The position numbers and the translations under genes are program-made. The notes beneath the pieces were generated by a model, which was given only the letters and a program-made list of their open reading frames with translations, had not been told where the DNA came from and searched no databases. Below, in pieces: positions 24,872-33,404 of a stretch of DNA of 55,688 nucleotides. Every line of letters starts with the position of its first letter. Position 1 is the stretch's first letter. This DNA is from a virus, in the IMG/VR virus record IMGVR_UViG_3300029952_000027, positions 1 to 55,688 of that record; one strand, 5' to 3'.

Positions 24872-27633
24872 GGCGGGCGTATTTGGATTTCGAGACATAT
24901 TACTCGAACGAGTATTCACTGTCGCGCATGACGCCTGCCGAATACATCAACGATCCGCGTTATGAAACACTGGGCGCTGCGTGTGCATTCAACGACGAGC
25001 CCGGTGTGTGGCTGGAAGACCAAGACCTGGCTAACTGGATCGCCAGCGTGGGCAACGAGCCGACCATCATCTTCTCGCACAATGCGCTGTTCGATGCGGT
25101 CATCATGGCGTGGAAATACGGGCTCAACCCCACACTATGGGGCGACACGCTGGGGATGGCGCGCGGCGTGCTGAATGGGGTGCTGAAGCGGTTCAGCCTG
25201 GCGTCTGTGAGCGAGCATCTGGGGCTTGGGCACAAGGGCGGCACGGTGTTGAGTATGAAGGGCTACAACAAAGCAGCTTTGCATGCCAACACCGCGCTTT
25301 ACGCCGAAGCTAAGGCATACGCCATCAATGACATGGACCTATGCCGCAAGATCGAGCGCGCTCTGGCACCGAGCTTTCCGGTGGAGGAATATCTGACAAT
25401 AGACACGCTCATTAGAGCCGTGACTGAACCGATGCTAATGCTGGACATGCCGTTGGTGTACACGCACATCCAGCAAATACAGCAGCGCAAGCTAGAACTG
25501 CTCCAAGCAGTTGCGTTAGACGTGCCTGCTACTCTGATGAGCAACCAGAAATTTGCGGAGGCTTTGGAAAATCTCGGCGTTGAGCCACCCATGAAGATTT
25601 CCAAAACCACCGGCAAAGAGACCTATGCGTTTGCCAAGACCGACCTCGCCATGGAAGAACTTAGCGAGCACGAAAACCCGAAGGTTCAGGCGCTGGTGGC
25701 GGCGCGGCTTGGCCACAAATCCACACAGGAAGAAACCCGCAGCCATCGGTTTATCGCCGTGGCGCAGGCGTGCAATCAGATGATGGTGGCGCCCATGGCG
25801 TTCTCGGCGGCGCACACGCACCGCTTAGGCGGGACGTGGAAGATGAACATGCAGAACCTAGGCCGCGATAGCTTGTTGCGCAAGGCGCTGGTGGCGCCTC
25901 CGGGCTACAAGGTGGTGTCGGTTGATGCGTCCCAGATCGAGGCGCGGCTGGGTGCATGGCTGGCCGGATGGGAGTGGCTGCTTGACCAGTTCCGTGACCC
26001 AACACAAGACCCGTATTCAAACTACGCCACCATGCTCTTTGGTTTTCCCGTGTCGAAGGCCAACAAGTTGGAACGGTTCGTGGGCAAGCAGAGTATTTTG
26101 AGCTTGCAGTATGGCGCTTCGTGGCGGTCTTTCCAGCGCATGTGCCGCGTTATGGGTGGCATTTACATTACTGAAGAAGAAGCAAAAAAGTATGTGTCTG
26201 ATTATCGGCGGCTTGCTAAACCCATAACAAACTACTGGAAAGTTGGCGGTAGTTTTATTGAGGCAATGCACGCTGGCAACACGATAACGCACAAATGTTT
26301 ATTCACTTCCAAAGAAAAAATACACTTGCCTAGCGGATTGAGTTTGCGCTATCCTGATCTATGGTATGAGAAGGTTGCCCGTGGCGAACAAATGTTCGGG
26401 CAGTCGCAAGAAGGCACAGAGCAGCTTCAAAAGTTTTCGGGGTGGCGCTATGGCGACGGCATAGGGTTGTTCGGCGGCAAGGTCATGGAGAACTGTATTG
26501 GCTATGGAACATTAGTTCTCACGCAACGCGGTTGGGTGGCAATACAATCAGTTGGCAAGCAGGATATTTTATGGGATGGTTGTGCGTGGGTAGGGCACGC
26601 TGGCGTGGTCTGTAAGGGCGTTCAGGACGTGCTCTTTGTAGATGGTGTGAGCATGACGCCAGACCACGAAGTAGCAACCGAGAAAGGGTGGGTTAATGGC
26701 GCCGCGTGCGAAGGACTTATCAGGGAAGGTATCACACTTCCTTACTGCCATAAGCCCCGCTGGAACGAACGGGGCCAAGCGGATGTGGTTGGTTCGGTGC
26801 GTGTGTGGTGCACAAAAGATAATGCCCGGAACGGACTTCTTGAAGGGCAAAGCGAAACCGTGTGGCTGCAAGCGCACGGAGCTAATCAGCTTAGCCAACT
26901 CAAGCCACGGCATGTCGAAGCACCCGGCATATTGGGTATGGCGGTCGATGCACGACAGGTGCAGGCTGCCAACACATCAGGCTTGGGCAAATTACGGCGC
27001 GCGTGGTATACGGGTGTGCTCGCGGTGGGGAAAATTCTCAACCTTTTGGCAAGACATGGGGCAAACATACACACCAGGGCTGACCTTGGAGCGACTGAAC
27101 AACAACGGCCACTACACACCGGGAAACTGTCAGTGGGCCACACATCGCGTTCAGGGGAACAACAAACGCAACAACCACACCATAGAAACCCCGTGGGGCT
27201 TGCTGACAATATCGGAGGCAGCACGCCGTTCTGGAATAGGCCGGAGCACACTAGCCAACCGAGTAGTAACGGCTCCCCCCTCTGCGTGGTTCACCAAGCC
27301 GGACGTAAGGAACAGGTTTTCGATGTCCTAGACGCTGGGCCGCGCAATCGGTTCGTGGTGCTGGGCGAAACAGGACCGTTTGTGGTTCATAACTGCTGTC
27401 AGGCACTGGCTGCCGTGATCGTGAAGAGCGCGGGCGCCCGCATCCGGCGCAAGCACAAGATACCCTACAAGTTACAGGTCCATGACGAGCTTGTTTACGT
27501 GGTGCCGGAAGAGCAGGCGCAGTGGCTCAAAGAAACCGTGATCGCGGAAATGAGTGCGTCACCGCCGTGGGCACCCGACATACCCCTTGCTGCCGAAGGT
27601 GGCGTGGGCGACAATTATGGGGAGTGCAAATAG
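24868..27633 (+). CDS. family-A DNA polymerase with 3'-5' exonuclease, interrupted in frame by an intein
   Basis: 921 residues, ~621 after splicing. Exonuclease motifs: Y-L-D7-F-E9-T, FSHNALFDA and YAINDMDLC. Polymerase motif A VSVDASQIEARLG (~residues 350-362), motif B RFVGKQSILSLQYG, motif C KLQVHDELVYVV after the intein. The intein occupies residues 543-842, between M-E-N and C-C-Q-A-L, in the helix just before motif C, a strongly conserved site. The spliced enzyme would be the phage replicative polymerase. Starts within the upstream stop; a 46-codon gene follows. Confidence 0.9.
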   Translation: MRRAYLDFETYYSNEYSLSRMTPAEYINDPRYETLGAACAFNDEPGVWLEDQDLANWIASVGNEPTIIFSHNALFDAVIMAWKYGLNPTLWGDTLGMARGVLNGVLKRFSLASVSEHLGLGHKGGTVLSMKGYNKAALHANTALYAEAKAYAINDMDLCRKIERALAPSFPVEEYLTIDTLIRAVTEPMLMLDMPLVYTHIQQIQQRKLELLQAVALDVPATLMSNQKFAEALENLGVEPPMKISKTTGKETYAFAKTDLAMEELSEHENPKVQALVAARLGHKSTQEETRSHRFIAVAQACNQMMVAPMAFSAAHTHRLGGTWKMNMQNLGRDSLLRKALVAPPGYKVVSVDASQIEARLGAWLAGWEWLLDQFRDPTQDPYSNYATMLFGFPVSKANKLERFVGKQSILSLQYGASWRSFQRMCRVMGGIYITEEEAKKYVSDYRRLAKPITNYWKVGGSFIEAMHAGNTITHKCLFTSKEKIHLPSGLSLRYPDLWYEKVARGEQMFGQSQEGTEQLQKFSGWRYGDGIGLFGGKVMENCIGYGTLVLTQRGWVAIQSVGKQDILWDGCAWVGHAGVVCKGVQDVLFVDGVSMTPDHEVATEKGWVNGAACEGLIREGITLPYCHKPRWNERGQADVVGSVRVWCTKDNARNGLLEGQSETVWLQAHGANQLSQLKPRHVEAPGILGMAVDARQVQAANTSGLGKLRRAWYTGVLAVGKILNLLARHGANIHTRADLGATEQQRPLHTGKLSVGHTSRSGEQQTQQPHHRNPVGLADNIGGSTPFWNRPEHTSQPSSNGSPLCVVHQAGRKEQVFDVLDAGPRNRFVVLGETGPFVVHNCCQALAAVIVKSAGARIRRKHKIPYKLQVHDELVYVVPEEQAQWLKETVIAEMSASPPWAPDIPLAAEGGVGDNYGECK
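26494..27393 (+). mobile_element. intein in DNA polymerase (300 residues)
   Basis: Residues 543-842 of the polymerase frame. Block A starts with Cys (CIGYGTLVLTQRGWVAI); block B is GVSMTPDHEVATEKGW with T-x-x-H; block F is VFDVLDAGPRNRFVVLG; block G ends VVHN with Cys as +1 residue. All residues for class-1 splicing are present, giving ...VMEN-CCQALAAV... as the mature joint. The middle in this frame looks like nonsense (Gln/His/Gly-rich) because it is the shadow of an HNH endonuclease in another frame. Confidence 0.9.
26696..27331 (+). CDS. HNH homing endonuclease encoded out of frame inside the intein
   Basis: 211 residues in frame 2 relative to the polymerase/intein frame. N-terminal zinc ribbon (C35-x-C37, C56-G-C58) after DLSGKVSHFLTAI, central YWVWRSMHDRC...NYGARGIRVC, then the conserved HNH-family block LERLNNNGHYTPGNCQWATH (131-150) with NNKRNN, and a C-terminal HTH-like segment (LLTISEAARRSGIGRSTL). 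The order and length match complete free-standing phage HNH endonucleases. GAAAGGGTGGG precedes the ATG. It overlaps intein residues 610-822, running into block F, so both frames are coding. Confidence 0.85.
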   Translation: MAPRAKDLSGKVSHFLTAISPAGTNGAKRMWLVRCVCGAQKIMPGTDFLKGKAKPCGCKRTELISLANSSHGMSKHPAYWVWRSMHDRCRLPTHQAWANYGARGIRVCSRWGKFSTFWQDMGQTYTPGLTLERLNNNGHYTPGNCQWATHRVQGNNKRNNHTIETPWGLLTISEAARRSGIGRSTLANRVVTAPPSAWFTKPDVRNRFSMS

Positions 27634-27634
27634 C

Positions 27635-27775
27635 ATGGGTATGCTATGGCTGTTAAAAAATTTTTCGGAATACTATCTAGTGTGGCGCTTATGCAAAGGT
27701 GCGTGGGCCATAGGGCGCATACTATGGGATGGGTTTAGACCTTACACAAACAGAGGATACGCCGATGAAGACTAA
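27635..27775 (+). CDS. small hypothetical protein (46 aa)
   Basis: 46 residues starting one base after the polymerase stop, with GGGGAG upstream. Hydrophobic/aromatic (LWLLKNFSEYYLVWRLCKG) then basic; may be membrane-associated. Overlaps the next gene by 11 bases. Function unknown. Confidence 0.5.
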   Translation: MGMLWLLKNFSEYYLVWRLCKGAWAIGRILWDGFRPYTNRGYADED

Positions 27776-28169
27776 CGAAGATATTGCGAAGTGGATCGAA
27801 AACACCATGCTGGAACGCTATAAGCATGACAGCACGGCGCCGCTGCGCAAGGACGATGCAGAGTGGCTCCGCGCCGCCGCCAGCGCACTGCGGCGCCTGG
27901 ACGCTCAGACCGACGCTGACAACAGCGTGTTCCATGTGGCGTTCGACACAGGCACGATACCCGGATCATTCATTGTGACGACCGTGCGCATCGGATGCGA
28001 AGTTATGGGCGACAACGCGGCAAGAGTAAAAAAATTCAACATCGGGCTGTGCAACCATCCTTCATACCAAAATTTGCGCCAATACATCCTCGCCAACCCC
28101 GAAGCAAACCTCAAACTACCGACATCATTACGCATCGGAGGCGAAGACGATGGCGCAGCAGGGTCTTGA
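27765..28169 (+). CDS. hypothetical protein (134 aa)
   Basis: 134 residues from ATG 27765, which has GAGG upstream; the in-frame ATG at 27729 lacks one. Helical N-terminus (DIAKWIENTMLERYKHD) and a beta-rich C-terminal half. Overlaps the next gene by 20 bases. No family recognised. Confidence 0.55.
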   Translation: MKTNEDIAKWIENTMLERYKHDSTAPLRKDDAEWLRAAASALRRLDAQTDADNSVFHVAFDTGTIPGSFIVTTVRIGCEVMGDNAARVKKFNIGLCNHPSYQNLRQYILANPEANLKLPTSLRIGGEDDGAAGS

Positions 28170-28362
28170 CCGCGTGCGCGACTGGGCTTCGCTATGGGCC
28201 TGGGTGCGTGACAATAAAATTCCGGTGGGAAAGTGTGGCAAGCATTGCGTGCTGGTGGTGGGCGGCAGTAAGGTTTTTGTATCGCGCACGCCGGGCGACC
28301 GAAGAAGCGCGCTTAACGCGTGGTCAGACATAAGGAAGGCACTGAAGCGTGGTCAGACATAA
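28150..28362 (+). CDS. small hypothetical protein, C-terminus altered by a tandem duplication (70 aa)
   Basis: 70 residues with GGAGG upstream; pattern KCGKHCVLVVGGSKVFVSRT. The last codons lie in a 29-bp tandem duplication (28320-28377). Because 29 is not a multiple of three, the second copy is read in a new frame and stops at once; without it the protein would continue about 11 residues further (R-S-K-G-S-S-Y...). Function unknown. Confidence 0.5.
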   Translation: MAQQGLDRVRDWASLWAWVRDNKIPVGKCGKHCVLVVGGSKVFVSRTPGDRRSALNAWSDIRKALKRGQT

Positions 28363-28377
28363 GGAAGGCACTGAAGC
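28320..28377 (+). repeat. 29-bp tandem duplication at a gene junction
   Basis: Two exact copies (28320-28348, 28349-28377) of a unit starting GTGGTCAGACATAAGGAAGG. It spans the end of one gene and the ribosome site (AAGGAAGG) and GTG start of the next, so both are duplicated. The perfect identity suggests a recent event. Confidence 0.9.
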
Positions 28378-28647
28378 GTGGACGATCTAAAGGTAGTTCC
28401 TATCGGAAAGCCAAACTTGGCTGATATTGCCGCCATGCTGGAGCACACAGCCAAACGCATCCGCAGCGGTGACATCGAGCCTGCTTCTCGCGCTGTTGTC
28501 GTGCTGCTTGTCGGTGGGCCAGGGGAGCACCGGGTGCAAGTTATGGATTTTGGGCCGAGCGGTGCCGACGACGCCAGCAGTACGATGCTTGGTGCACTGG
28601 GCATGATGGCGGCGGCACAATTTCAAATGTTGGGAGCAGCTAACTAA
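28378..28647 (+). CDS. hypothetical protein, GTG start (89 aa)
   Basis: 89 residues from GTG 28378, with AAGGAAGG upstream inside the duplicated segment. Helix (DIAAMLEHTAKRIRSGD), strands (RAVVVLLVGGPGEHRVQVM), then a Met/Ala-rich helix. Found beside replication genes, function unknown. TAATG overlap with the next gene. Confidence 0.6.
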   Translation: MDDLKVVPIGKPNLADIAAMLEHTAKRIRSGDIEPASRAVVVLLVGGPGEHRVQVMDFGPSGADDASSTMLGALGMMAAAQFQMLGAAN

Positions 28648-29333
28648 TGAACCAAGTTACCCCGCCGAGTAAACCCTTTAGCTATTCGTATTCGCGGCTG
28701 AAGACCTACGAAAGCTGCCCTAAGAAATACCTTCACACAATGGTGCTCAAAGATTTTGTTGAGCCGGAAAGCGAAGAGATGAAATGGGGCACGGCAGTTC
28801 ACAAGCAGATGGAGCGTGCGGTCATAACTGGCCAACTACCGCCAGAGTTTGTCTATGCCCCCGACGCGCAGCGGGTGCTCGACATCCTGGCGCGCAAGCC
28901 CGATGCCGAGGTGCTGGTTGAGCAACAGCTTGCCATCAACCGGCAGATGCAGAAGACGACATGGTTTGCGAAAGACGCCTACCTGCGCGTGATTATCGAC
29001 CTTGCCATACTCGAAGGCAAGGTTGGCGTAGCAATCGACTGGAAGACGGGCAAAGAAACCGAGGACAGCCCGCAGCTTATGCTCACGGCTCTCGCTATGT
29101 TTATTCACTCCCCCAAACTCCAGGCAGTCCGCACCGAGTTTGGCTGGTTGAAGACGCATCGCCGCACAGGTGACACCTACTACCGCGACAAAATCATGCA
29201 GCAGGTTCAGGCGTTTCAGCCGCGTGTGACGCGCATGGAGCAAGCGCATGTGGACGGTATCTACCCGCCGGTGCCGGGGGGTTTGTGCAGGCGCTGGTGT
29301 CCAGTTCAGGTGTGCCCGCACCATGGCGCGTGA
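28647..29333 (+). CDS. PD-(D/E)XK nuclease with Fe-S cysteines (Cas4/RecB-like)
   Basis: 228 residues. YSRLKTYESCPKKY, H52 in WGTAVHKQMERA, D118 (RVIIDLA) and D131-W-K133 (AIDWKTGK) form the RecB/Cas4 nuclease core. One Cys near the N-terminus (C24) and three near the C-terminus (C214, C218, C223) match the 4Fe-4S arrangement of Cas4/AddB-type nucleases. Likely a 5'-3' exonuclease for recombination or replication of phage DNA. No CRISPR genes are nearby. Residues 4-9 (VTPPSK) overlap a degenerate copy of the dispersed palindrome. Confidence 0.85.
   Translation: MNQVTPPSKPFSYSYSRLKTYESCPKKYLHTMVLKDFVEPESEEMKWGTAVHKQMERAVITGQLPPEFVYAPDAQRVLDILARKPDAEVLVEQQLAINRQMQKTTWFAKDAYLRVIIDLAILEGKVGVAIDWKTGKETEDSPQLMLTALAMFIHSPKLQAVRTEFGWLKTHRRTGDTYYRDKIMQQVQAFQPRVTRMEQAHVDGIYPPVPGGLCRRWCPVQVCPHHGA
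28656..28673. repeat. degenerate copy of the TTACTC-N4-GAGTAA palindrome
   Basis: GTTACCCCGCCGAGTAAA: one mismatch in the core (TTACCC for TTACTC). Read as V-T-P-P-S-K at the start of the Cas4-like protein. Confidence 0.5.
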
Positions 29334-29592
29334 TCTCTATGGCAACTGGTATGATGGCAAACCGTGCTTTACGCCAGCGGATGAGCGCAAGTGTGTGAAT
29401 TGCTTGTTCTGGAATGGGCGTATGCCGGACGGCGATTTGAAAAAGACCATGAGTGGCAAGCACCAATGCAACTGCCCCATGAAGCCCTGGAAAGCGCCAC
29501 GCGACACATCGGCGGCGCATAGTTGCGGCTTATGGGAGATGATACAAGAGCAACCGCCGCGTAACGAAACCGTGAGGATACTGGAAAATTGA
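29323..29592 (+). CDS. small Cys-rich hypothetical protein (89 aa)
   Basis: 89 residues from ATG 29323. Cysteines occur as CVNCLFW, HQCNCPMKPW and HSCGLW, so a zinc-binding fold is likely. Starts inside the nuclease gene and ends with a 4-base overlap with the VRR-NUC gene. Role unknown, but context is DNA repair/replication. Confidence 0.6.
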   Translation: MARDLYGNWYDGKPCFTPADERKCVNCLFWNGRMPDGDLKKTMSGKHQCNCPMKPWKAPRDTSAAHSCGLWEMIQEQPPRNETVRILEN

Positions 29593-29909
29593 GTGCCCCC
29601 GAAAGCAAAGTCAAAGCGCGCGTCTCGGCTGCGTTCAAGGCCATCCGCGCGTGGTACGTGATGCCGGTGCCCAATGGCTTCGGGCGGCCCAACATCGACT
29701 ATAATGCTTGTGTGCCATGCAAGGCTTGTGGCCGGGGTTTGTTTGTTGCAGTCGAAACGAAGAAGCCGGGTGCCAAACCGACGCCACAACAGGAAGCAAC
29801 GATCTCACGCCTGCGCGCAGCAGGTGCAGCAGTGTTTGTCATCGACGGCAATGTAGAGGAGTTGGACGCATGGCTCAAAGCAAATGCAGGGTATACACCT
29901 GATGCCTAA
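29589..29909 (+). CDS. VRR-NUC domain nuclease
   Basis: 106 residues from TTG 29589 (TTGA overlap with the upstream stop). PVPNGFGRPNIDYNACVPC and FVAVETKKPGAKPTPQQEAT give the VRR-NUC signature (PxxxGxxxxDY... E-x-K ... TxxQ), followed by RLRAAGAAVFVID. Such small phage nucleases are Holliday-junction-resolvase-like and act in DNA processing. Confidence 0.85.
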   Translation: MSAPESKVKARVSAAFKAIRAWYVMPVPNGFGRPNIDYNACVPCKACGRGLFVAVETKKPGAKPTPQQEATISRLRAAGAAVFVIDGNVEELDAWLKANAGYTPDA

Positions 29910-30195
29910 ATACCATGTTGCTCTGGCGCCGTTCACGGTGACTATAATGATCGGGGAACGTGTGGCCAGTACAGCACTACCCGACCAGGCTGCCGTGCTT
30001 GCGTTCATGAAAAAATTCGCCGGACGACTACCCAATAAAAGTGAGGGTATTACGCTGCTCGCCATGGCAGAAGACACACTGCAAAACCCGCTCCAGCATT
30101 ATTGGTGTGCCTCGGCAGACGGTTGGCGCTTTTCATTTTCTGGCAGCCTTGGTGAAGGCGCGGGCAAGTTACGGGAAGAAAAAACACATGCTTGA
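29902..30195 (+). CDS. hypothetical protein (97 aa)
   Basis: 97 residues from ATG 29902. Strands (YHVALAPFTVTIMIGE), a helix (QAAVLAFMKKFAG) and a Trp-rich C-terminal part. May belong to the same loose small-protein family as the 20.7-23.4 kb genes, but similarity is weak. Overlaps both neighbours by eight bases. Confidence 0.55.
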   Translation: MPKYHVALAPFTVTIMIGERVASTALPDQAAVLAFMKKFAGRLPNKSEGITLLAMAEDTLQNPLQHYWCASADGWRFSFSGSLGEGAGKLREEKTHA

Positions 30196-31747
30196 TGTCA
30201 TACTATCCGCGAAGCACCAAGCCCTTATTGTGCCATACTCCGACGAGATGGCGGCGGTTTTCACAGGCGTGGCGCGCGAGGTACAGTACCAAGGTTCGCG
30301 CCGCCTGGTGGTGCCGCACAACGCATTCAGCCACCGCGTGTTCCGCGAGCAAGGTGTCGCGCTAAAAACACCCATTGAAAATTTTTACGACTGGTGCGGT
30401 GGCACGCCCTTTGCTGTTCAGATCGCCAGCGCGGCGATGCTGACAACGCAGCAAAGAGCATATCTTTTGAACTCATTCGGGACCGGAAAAACGCGCACTG
30501 CTTTATGGGCAGCACACTTCCTAATGCTGCAAGGCCAGATCAGGAAGGTGCTGGTTGTGGCGCCGCTTAGCACGCTGCAATCCACTTGGGCGCGCGAGGC
30601 ATTCCGCACGGTGCCGGGGCTGCGCGTCAGTGTAGTGTACGGCACACGCGAGCAGCGGCTTAACGCGCTGAATAAAGACGCTGACATCTACCTCATTAAT
30701 CATGACGGCGTGGCCACGGTGCTGGCCGAATTGCGCGCCAAGAAAAATCTCGACCTAATCGTGCTGGATGAACTCGCGGTGTATCGCAACGGCAGCGCGC
30801 TGCGCACGAAGAACATGGGTAAACTCTGCACGCAAAACAAATGGGTCTGGGGCCTAACCGGCGGCCCGATGCCGAACGATGCCATGGATGTGTGGTCTCA
30901 ATGCCGCCTCGTGACACCATGGACGGTGCCGAGCACGCAGCGGGCATGGAAAGATCGCACCATGATAAACGTAGGTCAGTTCACATGGGTTGCGAAACCC
31001 AATGCCACGGCCCAAGCCTACGCCGCCATGGTTCCCTCCGTGCGCTACACGCTGGACGACATCATGGAGCTACCGGAACTTATCGAGCGCCAGGCGCAAG
31101 TCACACAGTCGGTGCAACAGGCCGACATATACAAAGAACTATGCCGCCGGTTGGTGGCAGATGTAAACCAGACGCAGGTTGAGGCCATCAATGAAGCGGC
31201 TAAAATCACAAAGCTGCTTCAGATTTCGTGCGGCGCCGTGTACACCAGCAAGGGTGCAGTAGAGCTTGACCCTGGCGACAGGCTAGATGTATTGCTCGAC
31301 ATAATTAGCGAAACACAAAATAAAATAATTGTGTTCGCCACGTATAAGCACGCCGTCGCAATGGTGGGCAGGCATCTCGACGCCAACCACATAGCGCATC
31401 GTACTGTCACTGGCGACACGCCGCATAAAGAACGCTCAGATATTTTCAATGAGTTTCAGGATAACCCATTCGGCCCGCGCGTGCTTTTAGCTCATCCCGT
31501 TTGCATGGCGCATGGCCTAACGCTCACAGCCGCCGACACTATCGTTTGGTATTCTGCTATATATGACCTGGAGATTTTTGACCAGGCTAACGCACGCATC
31601 CGCCGTGTTGGGCAGAAGCACAAGCAGCAGGTTGTCATGCTGTGCGGCACGAAGGCCGAGGCCGTGGCGTACAAGCGTCTTCAATTAAAGCAGAAGATGC
31701 AAGGGAGTTTACTCGAAATGTTTGAAAACAATACGAAAGGAAGTTAA
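30188..31747 (+). CDS. SNF2-type superfamily-2 DNA helicase
   Basis: 519 residues from ATG 30188; the frame extends upstream over the previous gene but that part is its shadow. Motif I FGTGKT (97-102), Ia VLVVAPLSTLQSTW, motif II DELA (194-197), motif III VWGLTGGPMPN, motif V/VI region AHPVCMAHGLTLTAADTIVWY and QANARIRRVGQKHKQ. These are hallmarks of phage SNF2-like helicases, which remodel forks or recombination intermediates. Sits between nuclease and ssDNA-binding-like genes. Confidence 0.9.
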   Translation: MLDVILSAKHQALIVPYSDEMAAVFTGVAREVQYQGSRRLVVPHNAFSHRVFREQGVALKTPIENFYDWCGGTPFAVQIASAAMLTTQQRAYLLNSFGTGKTRTALWAAHFLMLQGQIRKVLVVAPLSTLQSTWAREAFRTVPGLRVSVVYGTREQRLNALNKDADIYLINHDGVATVLAELRAKKNLDLIVLDELAVYRNGSALRTKNMGKLCTQNKWVWGLTGGPMPNDAMDVWSQCRLVTPWTVPSTQRAWKDRTMINVGQFTWVAKPNATAQAYAAMVPSVRYTLDDIMELPELIERQAQVTQSVQQADIYKELCRRLVADVNQTQVEAINEAAKITKLLQISCGAVYTSKGAVELDPGDRLDVLLDIISETQNKIIVFATYKHAVAMVGRHLDANHIAHRTVTGDTPHKERSDIFNEFQDNPFGPRVLLAHPVCMAHGLTLTAADTIVWYSAIYDLEIFDQANARIRRVGQKHKQQVVMLCGTKAEAVAYKRLQLKQKMQGSLLEMFENNTKGS

Positions 31748-31840
31748 TATGGGTACGGTTGTTTGATGATTGGCAAGTACTCGAACAAACTACTTGACGT
31801 GCCTGTAAGCATTCCGTAATAAAAAACCAGGAGAACCATA

Positions 31841-32239
31841 ATGGCTGAAGACTTGGAGAAACGGACGCAGCAATATATTGTGCTCCGTGACAAGATAAAA
31901 AGTATCGAAGAGCAACACAAGCTGGCGCTGAAGCCCTTCAAAGAGGCGCAGGAACGGCTTGAGAATTTGTTCTTCGCCGCGCTGAACGATGCCAACGTGG
32001 ACAGTATGAAAACTGCTGCTGGCACATTCTACAAATCCGTGCAATCATCGGCGTCGATCGCCGACAGTGCGGAGTTCCAACGGTTCGTTATCGGCAGTCA
32101 GGCGTGGGAGCTTCTTGATTGGCGCGCAAACAAGACCGCCGTGGCGGCGCTTGTCGATAGCTCCGGTGCCGCACCCCCCGGCGTGAACTTCAACACCCAC
32201 ATCAAAGTCAACGTGCGCCGTGCTGGCGCTAGTGAATAA
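31841..32239 (+). CDS. conserved phage protein of replication region (132 aa)
   Basis: 132 residues. N-terminal coiled coil (LRDKIKSIEEQHKLALKPF), then SMKTAAGTFYKSVQSSASI and a C-terminal PPGVNFNTHIKVNVRR. The pattern V/M-K/R-T-x-x-G-T-x-Y and PPGVN...VRR recurs in a conserved phage family next to ssDNA-binding-like proteins; biochemical role unknown to me. Ribosome site CAGGAG. The 93-bp gap before it shows no gene. Confidence 0.65.
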   Translation: MAEDLEKRTQQYIVLRDKIKSIEEQHKLALKPFKEAQERLENLFFAALNDANVDSMKTAAGTFYKSVQSSASIADSAEFQRFVIGSQAWELLDWRANKTAVAALVDSSGAAPPGVNFNTHIKVNVRRAGASE

Positions 32240-32255
32240 CCAAACGGAGATTAAA

Positions 32256-33335
<1,080 letters not shown>

Positions 33336-33362
33336 AAATCGGCCACAAGTATAGGATGACGA

Positions 33363-33387
33363 CCCCTCTGGCCATGCACCAGGGGGG
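33363..33387 (+). repeat. intercistronic hairpin before the primase gene
   Basis: CCCCTCTGG pairs with CCAGGGGGG (one G-T wobble) around a 7-base loop, 18 bases before the primase start. No T-run. Confidence 0.5.
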
Positions 33388-33404
33388 CATCTATCGGGGG
33401 CTCA

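Noticed and set aside
24899-24916. ATTACTCGAACGAGTATT at the start of the polymerase gene
   Set aside because: Resembles the dispersed palindrome but one half-site is TAT and the codons encode the conserved exonuclease start (E-T-Y-Y-S-N-E-Y-S), so protein coding alone can explain it.
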